Assembly (NCBI GenBank): GCA_943788935.1 | Contig: CALSSE010000010.1 | Coordinates: 372,001 to 436,000, forward strand | Direction: 5' to 3' | Length of the DNA stretch: 64,000 bases | From: an uncultured bacterium | Lineage (GTDB): Bacteria > Myxococcota_A > Bradymonadia > UBA7976 > VGTA01 | Shown here: positions 17,735-27,425 of the stretch, piece after piece | Layout: each line of letters opens with the position of its first letter | How positions within the stretch are numbered: position 1 is the stretch's first letter | Notes under the pieces: model-generated | Database searches by the model: none | The model's input: only the letters and a program-made list of their open reading frames with translations | Told to the model about the DNA's origin: nothing | Position numbers and translations under genes: made by a program

Positions 17735-18757
17735 TTAAAAAGATCCTTTAGACGAGTGAAGCGTAGAGAGGGGCGAAGAGCAGAGACTAGCGAGTCGCTC
17801 AAGGTCTATATTACCACCGCTGAGGAGAACTCCTACAGTCTTAACTGAACTCGGTATTTGAGCATTAATCAGCCCCGCTAGTGGGGTCGCACAGCTTGGC
17901 TCAATCATGATTTTGAGACGAGACATGGTGAGCTTCAAAGCTTCGATGACCTGTTCATCTGAGGGGGTGAAGATACGCTGGACATGCCCCTGTATGATCG
18001 GCCAAGTCAAGCTCCCCATACTGGTCAACAATCCATCACAGATAGTATTTGGATCAGTTTGTGGGATCAGCTCTCCCCTGTCTAAAGATCGGGCGGCGTC
18101 ATCCGCTCCTTGAGGCTCAGCGCCCCAAATCATTGCTTTAGGGCAAAGGGCGCGAGCACTAATGGCGGTGCCCGACATTAACCCCCCCCCACCAATCGGA
18201 GCGATAATGGCGTCTAGCTCTACCTCTCTTTGGCGAAGCTCAGTGATCAGCTCTCTCGCTGCTGTTCCTTGGCCGGCAATGACATCTGGATGATTGTAGG
18301 GATGAATAAAGGTCGCCCCGGTCTCCTCAATCACTCGCTCAGCGGTGCTCTCTCTAGCGAGGAGAGTCGGCTCACAGTCGATCACTTGTGCGCCATATCC
18401 TAAGACCGCCTCTCGCTTTACTCTTGGCGCATTGCTAGGCATGACAATATAGGCGGGAATCTCTCGAAGTTGAGCGGCGAGAGCGATCGCTTGAGCATGA
18501 TTACCACTGCTGTGAGTACAGACTCCTCGCTCAGCTTCACCCCGAGATAGCTTAGAAACGGCATGATACCCTCCACGAAACTTAAAGGCACCCACTCGCT
18601 GAAAGTTTTCACATTTAAAATAAACCTCAGCGCCCACCCGCTTATTAATCAGCCTAGAGCTCAGCACAGGGGTAAGGTGTGAGACTCCCATGAGGTTGGC
18701 TGCTGCCTCTTCTATATGCTGATAGTTTACCGCGTATCTCGGGAGTTCATGGCCCAT
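17735..18757 (-). CDS. Threonine/serine dehydratase-like PLP enzyme
   Basis: 340 residues of fold-type II PLP enzyme. The PLP lysine is in FQRVGAFKFRGG (K59), the substrate loop is SSGNHAQA, and the phosphate-binding glycine loop is GGGGLMSG. There is no C-terminal ACT domain, so it is not the feedback-regulated biosynthetic IlvA. It matches the catabolic threonine dehydratase, serine racemase and 3-hydroxyaspartate dehydratase group, and substrate choice cannot be read from the sequence. GGAG precedes ATG 18757. It lies in the minus-strand run from the OmpA-like gene to phoH. Confidence 0.9.
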   Translation of the reverse strand: MGHELPRYAVNYQHIEEAAANLMGVSHLTPVLSSRLINKRVGAEVYFKCENFQRVGAFKFRGGYHAVSKLSRGEAERGVCTHSSGNHAQAIALAAQLREIPAYIVMPSNAPRVKREAVLGYGAQVIDCEPTLLARESTAERVIEETGATFIHPYNHPDVIAGQGTAARELITELRQREVELDAIIAPIGGGGLMSGTAISARALCPKAMIWGAEPQGADDAARSLDRGELIPQTDPNTICDGLLTSMGSLTWPIIQGHVQRIFTPSDEQVIEALKLTMSRLKIMIEPSCATPLAGLINAQIPSSVKTVGVLLSGGNIDLERLASLCSSPLSTLHSSKGSF

Positions 18758-18781
18758 AGCGCTCTCCTTATCTCGGAGTGT

Positions 18782-19729
18782 TTAATCTTGAGATGCTAGG
18801 ACTTGCAGAGCCCCCTGAATGGCTTTTTTGACCTCTAGGTCATCTTCTCTGCTGAGTCTGTCTCTCAAAAAAGGGTGGGCTAAAGGGTCTTTAGCCCGAC
18901 CTAAGCACACCGAAGCGTTGAGGCGATCATCTCTCATCGGATGCTCTAGCTTGCCGATTAATCGAGCGATAAGTCCCGGCACCGGATAGTAGGAGGCGAC
19001 TCTCCAAACTTCCGGTGGAACCATACGATCTGCCGCTTCACGTTCATTCGCAAATTCTGAGAGCCGACGAGAGAGCTCTTGATCTGCAAGTTGGTCTATG
19101 CCGATAATTCCCTCGATGGAGACATCACAAAACAGCGCTTTCATCACCGCTTTCCGAAGTTCTTCAGCGCTTAGATGTTTTGAAGAAAAGGGATGATGGC
19201 ACCATCCGGCTTCCATTAATTCTGAGAGATAGGTCCGACCAGCGTCATGAATCATGATAAGCGCATCTTCTGTCCGACCCTCGACAAAGTTTAATGACCT
19301 CAAGCACGCGACCCGACCCTCTGTATCGCTCGCATCATAAATCTTATAGAGCGTTGAGAGCCTATCACTCAGAGATGTCCTGCGAGTCAAGACTCGAGAA
19401 ATCATAAAGATCTGGGCGAGTTCACTTTGTAACCAATGTCCTACAGGCACAGCGCCATAAGGGCTTGGTGTAGAGGCTTCAGCGCGCTCTGAAAAGCTGA
19501 TCACTACATGTCTCTTAGAGAGCTTTCTTCGTACAGCGTGTAGCGACTCATTGATCACGCTAAGAAATCTCTCAGTCTCGATATCGCATAAAGACGAGAC
19601 GCGCTCATTTAACCATACACTTTGTTCTTCGGTGAGGTGAAGGTTGAGACTCTGTTCAAGAGACCTCTGAGCGCTCTCAAAGCTGAGTTCATTTACCTTT
19701 TTTGTTCCATGATCTGTTGAGCTCATCAT
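18782..19729 (-). CDS. EboA-like helical protein
   Basis: 315 residues, mostly helical. The middle third (about 130-250) resembles the EboA domain: a helical block, then a closing stretch around LSRRLSEFANEREAADRMVPPEVWR, much like the FAHERWAAxRxVxPELWR ending of EboA proteins. EboA belongs to the ebo cluster that helps export cytoplasmic precursors to the periplasm in cyanobacteria and others. None of the other ebo genes is next to it here. The last 60 residues look like HEAT-type helices (LNASVCLGRAKDP). It lies 7 bp after the OmpA-like gene and 24 bp before the dehydratase gene. The family match is from memory and is only moderate. Confidence 0.6.
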   Translation of the reverse strand: MMSSTDHGTKKVNELSFESAQRSLEQSLNLHLTEEQSVWLNERVSSLCDIETERFLSVINESLHAVRRKLSKRHVVISFSERAEASTPSPYGAVPVGHWLQSELAQIFMISRVLTRRTSLSDRLSTLYKIYDASDTEGRVACLRSLNFVEGRTEDALIMIHDAGRTYLSELMEAGWCHHPFSSKHLSAEELRKAVMKALFCDVSIEGIIGIDQLADQELSRRLSEFANEREAADRMVPPEVWRVASYYPVPGLIARLIGKLEHPMRDDRLNASVCLGRAKDPLAHPFLRDRLSREDDLEVKKAIQGALQVLASQD

Positions 19730-19736
19730 CTGCCCT

Positions 19737-20834
19737 TTACTTTAAGTGGCGCCACCCTTGATGGGGAAACATCGGACCGGAGGGAGGGGAATTGGCGACG
19801 ATATAAGCTGACCGACGATTGCGGGGTTCATCGACAGAGTCCCCCGTTTTGATGAGCAGACCTGTTTCACCGTAGCCAATATAACGGATCGTTAAGCTAA
19901 CACCTAACGCTCTAAAAGCGCGACTTATAGAGAGTGCTCTCTCCGCGCTTAACTTTCGATTTTTTACTTGATCACCGACAGTATCAGTATAACCAGCCAC
20001 ATAAAGCTGAAGGTCAACTCCAGCTTTTGGGTCTCCCATCGCCTCTCGAAAACGTTCGATCTCACCTTGTACTAAAGCAGTCACTGACTTTAGCTTGTTG
20101 AGTTGATCAGTATCCACCTTTGACGACCCTGAGTCGAAGTGTACATCTTCATGTGGGAGCTCAGTATACCAACGAACGACTCGAAAACTTTGCCAAGATC
20201 CTACTGTATCAATCGCTTTAACCTCTAAACGGCGAGGAGTCTCTTCACGAGGCTCAAAAGTCGCTTCAAAGCGTTTTCCCTTAGCCGTTTTAACACTTAA
20301 CTTATCTTCCCATAACAGCTCTCCTTGGTCACCATATGCCCCTACCTCAATCCGCTCGAGAGGACGCTCACTCTTGAAAACCAACCGCCCCTCCTCAAGA
20401 CTACTCAACCCTTCAAAGAACTTAACAGCCAATGGCCCAGCGCTGAGAACATCAAATTCAAAGATTACGCTCTCATTCCCACCTGTAGACTGTCCGCTGA
20501 CCTCTACGTTCCAGTGACTGAGCCCCTGTGGTGGAGTAAACTTAATAGATGTCGGCTTTAAGGACTTAAGCTGTCTAAGTCTTTTACGAATGACCTTTTT
20601 TGAACGATCAGACTTAAAGGTGACCACAACTCGTTTTAGAGTAGTAGGGGCGACTACTGTCAGCTTCGCTGTTTGACCGGGGCGAACTTCATTACTGACG
20701 CTATATTGCCAAGACCAAGCACTAGAGACCCACAAGCAAACAAAGAGTATGGTGAGTATCGTTGTGTGGAGGGATTGCTGAGCTCTCCTTAAGTGAGATG
20801 ACACTCTGTAACGATCATAATCCCTGTCACACAT
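19737..20834 (-). CDS. OmpA-family protein with periplasmic N-terminal domains
   Basis: 365 residues. A signal sequence (hydrophobic TILTILFVCLWVSSAWS, about 25-41) is followed by beta-rich Ig-like regions and a C-terminal OmpA peptidoglycan-binding domain from about 230. There HFDSGSSKVDTDQL, GYTDTVGDQVKNRKLSAERA and GYGETG with NRRSAYI are the usual OmpA-C motifs. It lacks an N-terminal beta-barrel, so it is probably a periplasmic or envelope-tethered peptidoglycan binder. It is the first gene of the minus-strand run toward phoH. Confidence 0.88.
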   Translation of the reverse strand: MCDRDYDRYRVSSHLRRAQQSLHTTILTILFVCLWVSSAWSWQYSVSNEVRPGQTAKLTVVAPTTLKRVVVTFKSDRSKKVIRKRLRQLKSLKPTSIKFTPPQGLSHWNVEVSGQSTGGNESVIFEFDVLSAGPLAVKFFEGLSSLEEGRLVFKSERPLERIEVGAYGDQGELLWEDKLSVKTAKGKRFEATFEPREETPRRLEVKAIDTVGSWQSFRVVRWYTELPHEDVHFDSGSSKVDTDQLNKLKSVTALVQGEIERFREAMGDPKAGVDLQLYVAGYTDTVGDQVKNRKLSAERALSISRAFRALGVSLTIRYIGYGETGLLIKTGDSVDEPRNRRSAYIVANSPPSGPMFPHQGWRHLK

Positions 20835-20867
20835 AAACGCTCACTTCAAATGTTACTCTTCTCATAG

Positions 20868-20959
20868 TCATATAGCTCAAGATCATATAACTCTAGATCA
20901 TATAATTCAGGGTCATATAACTCAAGGTCATACTAACTCAAGGTCATACTAACTCAAGC
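20868..20959. repeat. 15-16-bp tandem repeat, six copies
   Basis: The unit tcatataactcaagg varies slightly over four 15-bp copies and two 16-bp copies. It fills the gap between gyrA and the OmpA-like gene, upstream of the latter, and could contain or disturb that gene's promoter. Confidence 0.85.
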
Positions 20960-21020
20960 ACAAAGATCGAGCCAAGCTCTAATCTTACATAGGTTACGAG
21001 GAGTCTTTACGAGAGGTGGG

Positions 21021-23615
21021 TTAATCCTCATCTCCATCGTCAACTCCATCTCCATCGTCAACTCCATCTCCATCTCCATCGTCAACTTCATCTCCATCGT
21101 CAGCCCCATCTCCTTCGTCATAATCCTCCCCATCAGGAATGATCATCTCTACATCATCATCATCCTCTTCATTAGGCGCTTTTTCATTTCGGGCGATGCT
21201 GACGATCATCGACTTATTGGGCACCTTCATTAGGCGAACACCACCTGTATTTCGACCAATACAGCGAACCGCTCCTGCTTTTCCACGCATAATCACGCCT
21301 TGGTCAGTGACCACGAGGTATTCGTCATCATCACTATCGATGAGGAGTATACCCACCACATCTCCATACGTCGGTCGTTGGCGTAACCCCTTCATACCCG
21401 AGCCACCGCGTCTCTGCTTGCGGTATTGAGAGAGGAGACTGCGTTTACCCTGACCTTTACTCGTAATGGTGAGCACTGAGAGCTCTTCTTCACGTGCTGG
21501 GTCAAAGGTGATGCAGCCAACGACTTCATCACCATCTATTTTCAGTCTAATACCACGAACACCAGCGGTTCCTCGACCCATCTGACGAGCATCATTCTCA
21601 TCGAAACGAATCACTTGACACTTCCTAGTAGCGAGCATGACATGGGCATCTCCACTAGTGAGCCTCACCGAGATGAGCTTGTCACCATCGTTAAGTTTAA
21701 TCGCTCGGATCCCCGAAGAGCGGATCTTACTGTAGGCCATGAGGTCTGTTTTCTTGACTCGACCCTTGGCGGTTACGAATAAGATATTATGCCCCTCAGT
21801 ATACTCTTTGACGGGAAGTACCATCGCCAGTCGCTCATCGGACTCTATGGGGATGCAGTTATTAAGAGGCTTACCTCTTGCTTGTCGACTACCTGCAGGG
21901 AGGTTGTATACCTTTTCGCGGAACACTCTGCCTTGATCGGTGAAGAAGAGCATCTCGCTGTGAGAAGAGGCTACGAAGAGGTGTTCAACATAATCGTTGT
22001 CCTTCGTCTTCATACCTGACTTTCCCTTACCTCCACGATTCTGAGTGTTATACTCATCGAGGAGGACTCGCTTGATGTAACCGCCATGAGAGACGGTAAC
22101 CACCATGTCTTCAAGCGGGATGAGATCCTCTAAGTCGAGGGTCGCTGCATCAGCGACAATCTCAGTTCGTCTCTCATCACCATATTGATCTTTAACGAGG
22201 ACAAGCTCTTCACGAATGAGTGCTCGAAGTGCTTCAGGAACTTCGATGAGATGGTTAAGTCGAGCGATCTCTTCTCGGAGACCTGCGAGCTCTTCTTCGA
22301 TCTCGGTGCGCTCCATCGCGGTGAGTCTTCGGAGGCGCATATCTAGAATCGCCTTAGCCTGCTCATCAGAGAGGCTAAATCGACCCATCAATGCACCCTT
22401 AGCCTCGTCGGCGGTGGGGCTCTGTCGAATCACGCTGATCACTTCATCGATGTGACCGAGAGCGATTTCAAAGCCCTCTAAGAGGTGGGCTCTCGATTGA
22501 GCCTTCTTGAGCTCATAACGACAACGTCTAAGGGTGACATCGCGACGGTGATCGAGGAAGTGGCCCAAGATCTCTTTGAAGCCTAGTATACGAGGCTCCC
22601 CTTGTACGATCGCTAAGGTATTAATGCCAAAGCTCGACTGGAGTGCGGTCATCTTAAAGAGGGTGTTAAGGACAACTGTCGCTTGAGCGTCACGCTTGAG
22701 CTCAATATACATTCGCATCCCTTGCCTATCGCTCTCATCGCGAAGGTCTCTAATCCCCTCTAGACGCTTATCACGCACCAACGACGCGATTTTCTCTAGG
22801 AGCTTCGCTTTGTTGACTTGATAAGGAAGCTCAGTGACAATGATGGACTCATTCCCCTTTGCATCCTCTTCAAAATGGGTCTTAGCGCGCAATCGTATAA
22901 CGCCACGACCTGTATTGTAGGCATCAATGATCCCTTGTCGACCATAGATGATACCGCCCGTAGGGAAATCAGGGCCAGGGACGAGCTGCATTAGCTCTAC
23001 CAAGCTGAGCGCAGGGTTATCGAGTACAGCGATACAGGCATCGACGGTTTCAGTGATATTGTGGGGAGGTATGTTTGTCGCCATACCAACCGCGATCCCT
23101 GATGCGCCATTAATAAGGAGGTGAGGGATCTTGGTAGGGAGTACGAGTGGCTCTTTACCTGATTCATCGTAAGTGGGTCCGAATTCAACGGTATCTTTGT
23201 CTAAATCAGTGAGTAACTCATGGGCGATTCGGGCCATGCGGACCTCGGTGTAGCGCATCGCCGCTGCCGGGTCGCCGTCTACCGAACCAAAGTTACCTTG
23301 TCCATCTACTAAAGGGTATCGCATGGAGAAAGTTTGAGCCATACGGACAACGGTGTCGTAGACAGCTTGGTCACCGTGTGGGTGATACTTACCGATACAG
23401 TCCCCCACGATACGAGCTGATTTTTTGTAAGAGCTGTTCCAGTTGTTTTTCAACTCATGCATCGTGTAGAGAGCTCTCCGATGCACTGGTTTTAATCCAT
23501 CTCTAACATCGGGGAGCGCACGACCAATGATCACTGACATTGCATAGTCAAGATAAGAGGTTCGCATCTCCTGCTCAAGTTGGATAGGGGGATAGCTTGT
23601 TGTATGGTCTTCCAT
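21021..23615 (-). CDS. gyrA: DNA gyrase subunit A with acidic repeat tail
   Basis: 864 residues from ATG 23615. A GTG 12 bases earlier is also open, but GGAG sits 6 bases before the ATG, and this start gives the same numbering as E. coli GyrA. It cuts and rejoins DNA with GyrB. The active-site Tyr122 lies in [10 protein letters not shown]. The breakage domain is intact, and the C-terminal wrapping domain has its GyrA box as QRRGGSG. In the quinolone region the sequence is GDQAVYD, so position 83 is Gln in place of the usual Ser/Thr/Ala, with Asp87 kept. The last 45 residues are a strongly acidic Asp/Gly repeat coded by short tandem repeats. gyrB is not in the window. Confidence 0.97.
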   Translation of the reverse strand: MEDHTTSYPPIQLEQEMRTSYLDYAMSVIIGRALPDVRDGLKPVHRRALYTMHELKNNWNSSYKKSARIVGDCIGKYHPHGDQAVYDTVVRMAQTFSMRYPLVDGQGNFGSVDGDPAAAMRYTEVRMARIAHELLTDLDKDTVEFGPTYDESGKEPLVLPTKIPHLLINGASGIAVGMATNIPPHNITETVDACIAVLDNPALSLVELMQLVPGPDFPTGGIIYGRQGIIDAYNTGRGVIRLRAKTHFEEDAKGNESIIVTELPYQVNKAKLLEKIASLVRDKRLEGIRDLRDESDRQGMRMYIELKRDAQATVVLNTLFKMTALQSSFGINTLAIVQGEPRILGFKEILGHFLDHRRDVTLRRCRYELKKAQSRAHLLEGFEIALGHIDEVISVIRQSPTADEAKGALMGRFSLSDEQAKAILDMRLRRLTAMERTEIEEELAGLREEIARLNHLIEVPEALRALIREELVLVKDQYGDERRTEIVADAATLDLEDLIPLEDMVVTVSHGGYIKRVLLDEYNTQNRGGKGKSGMKTKDNDYVEHLFVASSHSEMLFFTDQGRVFREKVYNLPAGSRQARGKPLNNCIPIESDERLAMVLPVKEYTEGHNILFVTAKGRVKKTDLMAYSKIRSSGIRAIKLNDGDKLISVRLTSGDAHVMLATRKCQVIRFDENDARQMGRGTAGVRGIRLKIDGDEVVGCITFDPAREEELSVLTITSKGQGKRSLLSQYRKQRRGGSGMKGLRQRPTYGDVVGILLIDSDDDEYLVVTDQGVIMRGKAGAVRCIGRNTGGVRLMKVPNKSMIVSIARNEKAPNEEDDDDVEMIIPDGEDYDEGDGADDGDEVDDGDGDGVDDGDGVDDGDED
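21025..21122. repeat. In-frame short repeats coding the acidic GyrA tail
   Basis: Units of the type catctccatcgtcaactc recur with small variations and code Asp/Gly/Val runs on the minus strand. Unit lengths are multiples of three, so copy-number change would keep gyrA in frame. Confidence 0.75.
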
Positions 23616-23753
23616 TCTAGGCTCCACGCATAGATTCTATTAAGGGTGTGGAAAGATACGACCATTAGGGTCATGAGTCAATGATGCTTGATGGTCTCTC
23701 ACTCATTTTAACGATTTAAGTCGGTAAAAAGTGACTTGTTCAATGATTTCTAG

Positions 23754-24761
23754 TTAAGCAACTTCACGTCTTCGCTCACATTTAGAATGACCCCTGACAA
23801 TCAACCACCAACATATCGCTAAACCAAGAGTGAGCCATTGACTCAAAACAGCGCTCGATAGTGCGATAGAGCGCTTAACCCCTAAAGCAGTAAAGATTAA
23901 GGACCACCCTAACTCATGGGTACCCACATTTCCAATGGTAGGAGCGGGAATAACCCCTGCTAAATGGACACCGATACTCCCTACGGCGACTGTTCCCAAA
24001 GTGACTTGTGCTCCCGAGAGTTTGAGGATGAGCCAAAACAAATAGGCCTGAGCAGAGAGGATCATGAGGGTAATGAGTGTCCCAAAGAAGGTCTGAGCAG
24101 GGCTTGTTTGTCGATCAAGAGAGATCAGACTCTTCGCCTTGATGGAGAGCTCTTCGCGACCCACTAAATGTAAGCCTCGTCCAATGAGCCTAAAACAGAG
24201 CCTACTTAAAGGTCGAATGCCCCATAAGAGAACAATACTTATCATCGCTAGGAGCGCCAACCACTCCGATCGGAGCCAAACGAGCTGGTCGTTGTATAGC
24301 CCCGAGGGAGGACTGACAAGATCAGAGAGGTAGAGACATATTAAAGTAAAGGGGACAAGACTGGCAGCTTCTAGCCCCCTAAGCCAAAGCATTAACAGCC
24401 CCCCCTCAGAGAGCTCAACACCACAATCACGTCTCAGCATTAATGGGAGGCTCAATTCTCCTGTTCGTAGAGGCATAATCCGAGTTAGAGCGTTGTGAGT
24501 CGCGCAGATTTTGACCGCACTCGAGAGCTTGAGTATTGGCACAAAAACGGTTAACCTCAGTGATCTCAAGAGTAACACTAGACCCGAGGTGAGAGCTATA
24601 AGCGCTAAACGGCGCGGGTGCCAATCTATCTCAGTGATCTCTTGACAGGCAGCGCTGATATCACCGTCGCTCGCTAGTCCATAAATAAGCGCGAATACGG
24701 TGATCGAGCCAATCGCTGAGAGCGAGGTCCATGAAGAGACTCTCATCGATGCAAAAGGCAA
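23754..24761 (-). CDS. Flippase-like / lysylphosphatidylglycerol synthase TM-region family protein
   Basis: 335 residues with about eight membrane segments. The MPLRTGELSLPLMLRR loop and the C-terminal PAPTIGNVGTHELGW block match the integral-membrane LPG_synthase_TM/YbhN family, which is proposed to flip or handle lipids and glycolipids. No synthase domain is attached. The frame opens at TTG 24761, 4 bases after the end of the upstream dehydrogenase gene. ATG 24746 is an alternative start. Coupled to the dehydrogenase gene by position only. Confidence 0.82.
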   Translation of the reverse strand: MPFASMRVSSWTSLSAIGSITVFALIYGLASDGDISAACQEITEIDWHPRRLALIALTSGLVLLLRSLRLTVFVPILKLSSAVKICATHNALTRIMPLRTGELSLPLMLRRDCGVELSEGGLLMLWLRGLEAASLVPFTLICLYLSDLVSPPSGLYNDQLVWLRSEWLALLAMISIVLLWGIRPLSRLCFRLIGRGLHLVGREELSIKAKSLISLDRQTSPAQTFFGTLITLMILSAQAYLFWLILKLSGAQVTLGTVAVGSIGVHLAGVIPAPTIGNVGTHELGWSLIFTALGVKRSIALSSAVLSQWLTLGLAICWWLIVRGHSKCERRREVA

Positions 24762-24764
24762 TCT

Positions 24765-25859
24765 TCAACTCTTGATGATCTGAATCAATGCTTCACCGAC
24801 AGCTTGGGTATTGAGTGCCCCTTCGGTAGACTGCCCTAAAGAGCGTCTTAAGTCAGCGGTGACCTCACCTTGAGTAAGCACTTGCTGAACACATTGATCC
24901 AAGAATAGGGCTGCCTCCTTATGGCCGAGAGCGGTGAGCATCAGAGAGCCGGTGAGGACCATCGCTAGTGGATTCGCTACACCCTGCCCAGCGATATCTG
25001 GTGCGCTTCCATGAACAGGCTCGAAGAGGCTGACTCGGCCGGGATGGAGATTAGCGCTCGCAGCGAGTCCCAACCCCCCAACGAGCTCAGCGCCTAGGTC
25101 ACTGAGGATATCACCAAACATGTTTGAGGTGACAATTACATCAAAATCTTGAGGCGCTCGCACCATTTCCATGGCCATCACATCCGCATAGAGATGTCGG
25201 GTTTGGATCTCTGGGTATTCTGAGCTTACTTCCTTAAACACTCTTTGCCATAGACCGTGGGCATAGCTGAGAACATTAGCTTTGTCGCTCATACACACTC
25301 TAGGTTTGTGGTGTGACTTGGCCCATTCGAAAGCGGCACGAATGATTCGCTCTACCCCTCGGCGGGTATTGACCATCTCGTTAATCGCGATCTCATCAGG
25401 GGTTCCTTTCTTGAAGTTCCCCCCCATTCCCACGTACAGACCCTCGGTGTTTTCTCGAAATATTACAAATTCGAGATCCTTCATCCCTCTCCGCTTAAGA
25501 GGGGTCATCTCGGGATGCATCAATGTGATCGGTCGCAGGTTAACAAAGAGGTCAAGTTTAAATCTGAGACCGAGTAAGATGTCTTTAGCGTGCTTCATAT
25601 CAGGAACTCTAGGATCACCCATCGCGCCAAAATAAATCGCATCACACTCGTTCTTAAGATAATCAAACATCTCATCGGTGAGGGTCTCACCGGTCTCCAA
25701 ATAGTGAGAAGCACCTAAGGGGAGCCAATCGAAGTCTAGCTTAAAACCAAAACGCTCACTGATCGCTCGTAAGACGTTCACTCCGACCTCTGCTACTTCT
25801 ACTCCAATCCCATCACCGGGGATCACCGCGACTCTCTGCGATTGTTGATTCGCAACCAT
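24765..25859 (-). CDS. Isocitrate/isopropylmalate/tartrate dehydrogenase family enzyme
   Basis: 364 residues from ATG 25859, with GGAG 8 bases ahead. The frame runs to 25889, but those 10 residues are not family sequence. Family motifs are complete: PGDGIGVEV, FRENTEGLYVG, SDKANVLSY, NMFGDILSDLGAELVGGLG and FEPVHGSAPDIAG. It is an NAD(P)-dependent oxidative decarboxylase of a 2-hydroxy-acid. RENTEGLY is more like isocitrate, homoisocitrate or tartrate enzymes than the RELTGG loop of LeuB. No leuA, leuC or leuD lies nearby, so I leave the substrate open. Confidence 0.9.
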   Translation of the reverse strand: MVANQQSQRVAVIPGDGIGVEVAEVGVNVLRAISERFGFKLDFDWLPLGASHYLETGETLTDEMFDYLKNECDAIYFGAMGDPRVPDMKHAKDILLGLRFKLDLFVNLRPITLMHPEMTPLKRRGMKDLEFVIFRENTEGLYVGMGGNFKKGTPDEIAINEMVNTRRGVERIIRAAFEWAKSHHKPRVCMSDKANVLSYAHGLWQRVFKEVSSEYPEIQTRHLYADVMAMEMVRAPQDFDVIVTSNMFGDILSDLGAELVGGLGLAASANLHPGRVSLFEPVHGSAPDIAGQGVANPLAMVLTGSLMLTALGHKEAALFLDQCVQQVLTQGEVTADLRRSLGQSTEGALNTQAVGEALIQIIKS

Positions 25860-26042
25860 AATCACACTCCATAAATGATAATATAACACACATCGAGCTT
25901 CTGCTCTTCGACCGACTTACCCATATAACACCTTATCAATTGCGATCGACTCTATTTATGATGAAGATTCTTTTGGGTACTTGCAATATATAGTCTCACC
26001 CACTAGTCTCAATGCCCTATCTCAACAGAAAGAGAGAATCAA

Positions 26043-27224
26043 ATGACCCCAACACCGCTCTTAGATCTGTTTGCAGTAGAGAATCTGCTTAACGATGATC
26101 AAAAGATGATCCGCGACTCTGTTCGCTCATTCTCTCGTGAAGTGTACGCCCCCAAAGTTCAAGAATGTTTTCGAGAGGAGAGGTTTCCTAACGAGCTGAT
26201 CCCTCAAATCGGAGAACTCGGCGTCTTAGGCGCTAATCTCCATGGGTATGGTTGCGCAGGTCTAGACGCCGTCAGCTATGGCTTAATCATGCGTGAGGTA
26301 GAATACGTTGACAGCGGTTATCGAAGTTTTGTGAGCGTCCAAGGAGCGCTCTGTATGTATCCCATTTATGCCTTCGGCTCTGAGGAACAGAAACAGCGAT
26401 ATCTACCACGAATGGCTACAGGAGAGCTGATCGGTTGCTTCGGTTTAACCGAGCCTGACAGTGGTAGTGACCCCGGGAGCATGCGAACCTTCGCCAAGAA
26501 GGTAGACGGAGGATACATCCTTAATGGAGCTAAGATGTGGATCACTAACGCTCCTCTCGCTGGGGTCGCGATTGTGTGGGCCAAGACCGAAGAAAATAAT
26601 GCTAAATCAATTCGTGGCTTCCTCGTTGACCGAGAGATGAAGGGATTCTCCACTCCCAAAATGAGTCATAAACTCTCTCTCCGAGCTTCTTTGACGGGTG
26701 AGATTGTCCTTGAAGATGTCTTTGTACCAGATGAAAACATCCTCCCTAATGTCTCGGGGCTCAAAGGGCCTTTATCCTGTCTCAACCAAGCCAGGTATGG
26801 GATTTCTTGGGGAGTCTTAGGGGCAGCGATGTCTTGTTTTGATACCGCGCTGAGCTATACCCGAGAGCGAGTTCAATTCGATCGACCGATCGCTGGTTTT
26901 CAGCTCACTCAGAATAAGCTAGTAGAAATGGCTGCGAGGATCGTACATGGACACTTGCTTTGTCATCACCTCGCCGGTCTCAAAGAGGCAGGCCAGTTGA
27001 CCCCTATCCAAGTCAGCCTCGCTAAGCGTGAAAACGTAAGAACTGCGCTAGAGATCGCTCGCGAATCACGGAGCATGCTCGGCGGCAACGGAATCATGGA
27101 TGAATATCCTATCATGAGGCACTCTATGAACTTAGAGAGTGTCTTCACTTATGAAGGCACTCATGAGATCCATACCTTGGCGATTGGCCGAGCGTTGACT
27201 GGGCTTAACGCCTTCTCTTCATAG
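26043..27224 (+). CDS. gcdH: Glutaryl-CoA dehydrogenase (acyl-CoA dehydrogenase family)
   Basis: 393 residues, full length. The FAD-binding motifs CFGLTEPDSGSDPGSM and MWITNAPLAG are present, and the catalytic Glu is in the C-terminal TYEGTHEIHTLAIGRALTG, the arrangement of glutaryl-CoA dehydrogenases. It converts glutaryl-CoA to crotonyl-CoA in lysine and tryptophan breakdown and in benzoate-type degradation, passing electrons to ETF. No other gene of that pathway is adjacent. Confidence 0.92.
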   Translation: MTPTPLLDLFAVENLLNDDQKMIRDSVRSFSREVYAPKVQECFREERFPNELIPQIGELGVLGANLHGYGCAGLDAVSYGLIMREVEYVDSGYRSFVSVQGALCMYPIYAFGSEEQKQRYLPRMATGELIGCFGLTEPDSGSDPGSMRTFAKKVDGGYILNGAKMWITNAPLAGVAIVWAKTEENNAKSIRGFLVDREMKGFSTPKMSHKLSLRASLTGEIVLEDVFVPDENILPNVSGLKGPLSCLNQARYGISWGVLGAAMSCFDTALSYTRERVQFDRPIAGFQLTQNKLVEMAARIVHGHLLCHHLAGLKEAGQLTPIQVSLAKRENVRTALEIARESRSMLGGNGIMDEYPIMRHSMNLESVFTYEGTHEIHTLAIGRALTGLNAFSS

Positions 27225-27313
27225 TGGTCAAAGCGCTCCCAAAGGTCTCTCAGATAGACATTTGAGAGTAATCAAGAGTTGCATTCCTCATCCTCCATTC
27301 AGAGAATCCACTC

Positions 27314-27372
27314 AAAAAACGCCCTTAAAGAGCCCACCTCGAGGGCCCACTTAGAGAGCCCACTTAGAGAGC
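27314..27372. repeat. Short direct repeats before the M15 peptidase gene
   Basis: gagcccacctcgag, gggcccacttagag and agcccacttagagag follow one another with a period near 16 bp. They lie in the gap between gcdH and the envelope gene set. Confidence 0.55.
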
Positions 27373-27425
27373 AGATAAGCTGAGTCATAGAGAACAGAGT
27401 TATCGTCGGCGAGGTTATTAGAGAC

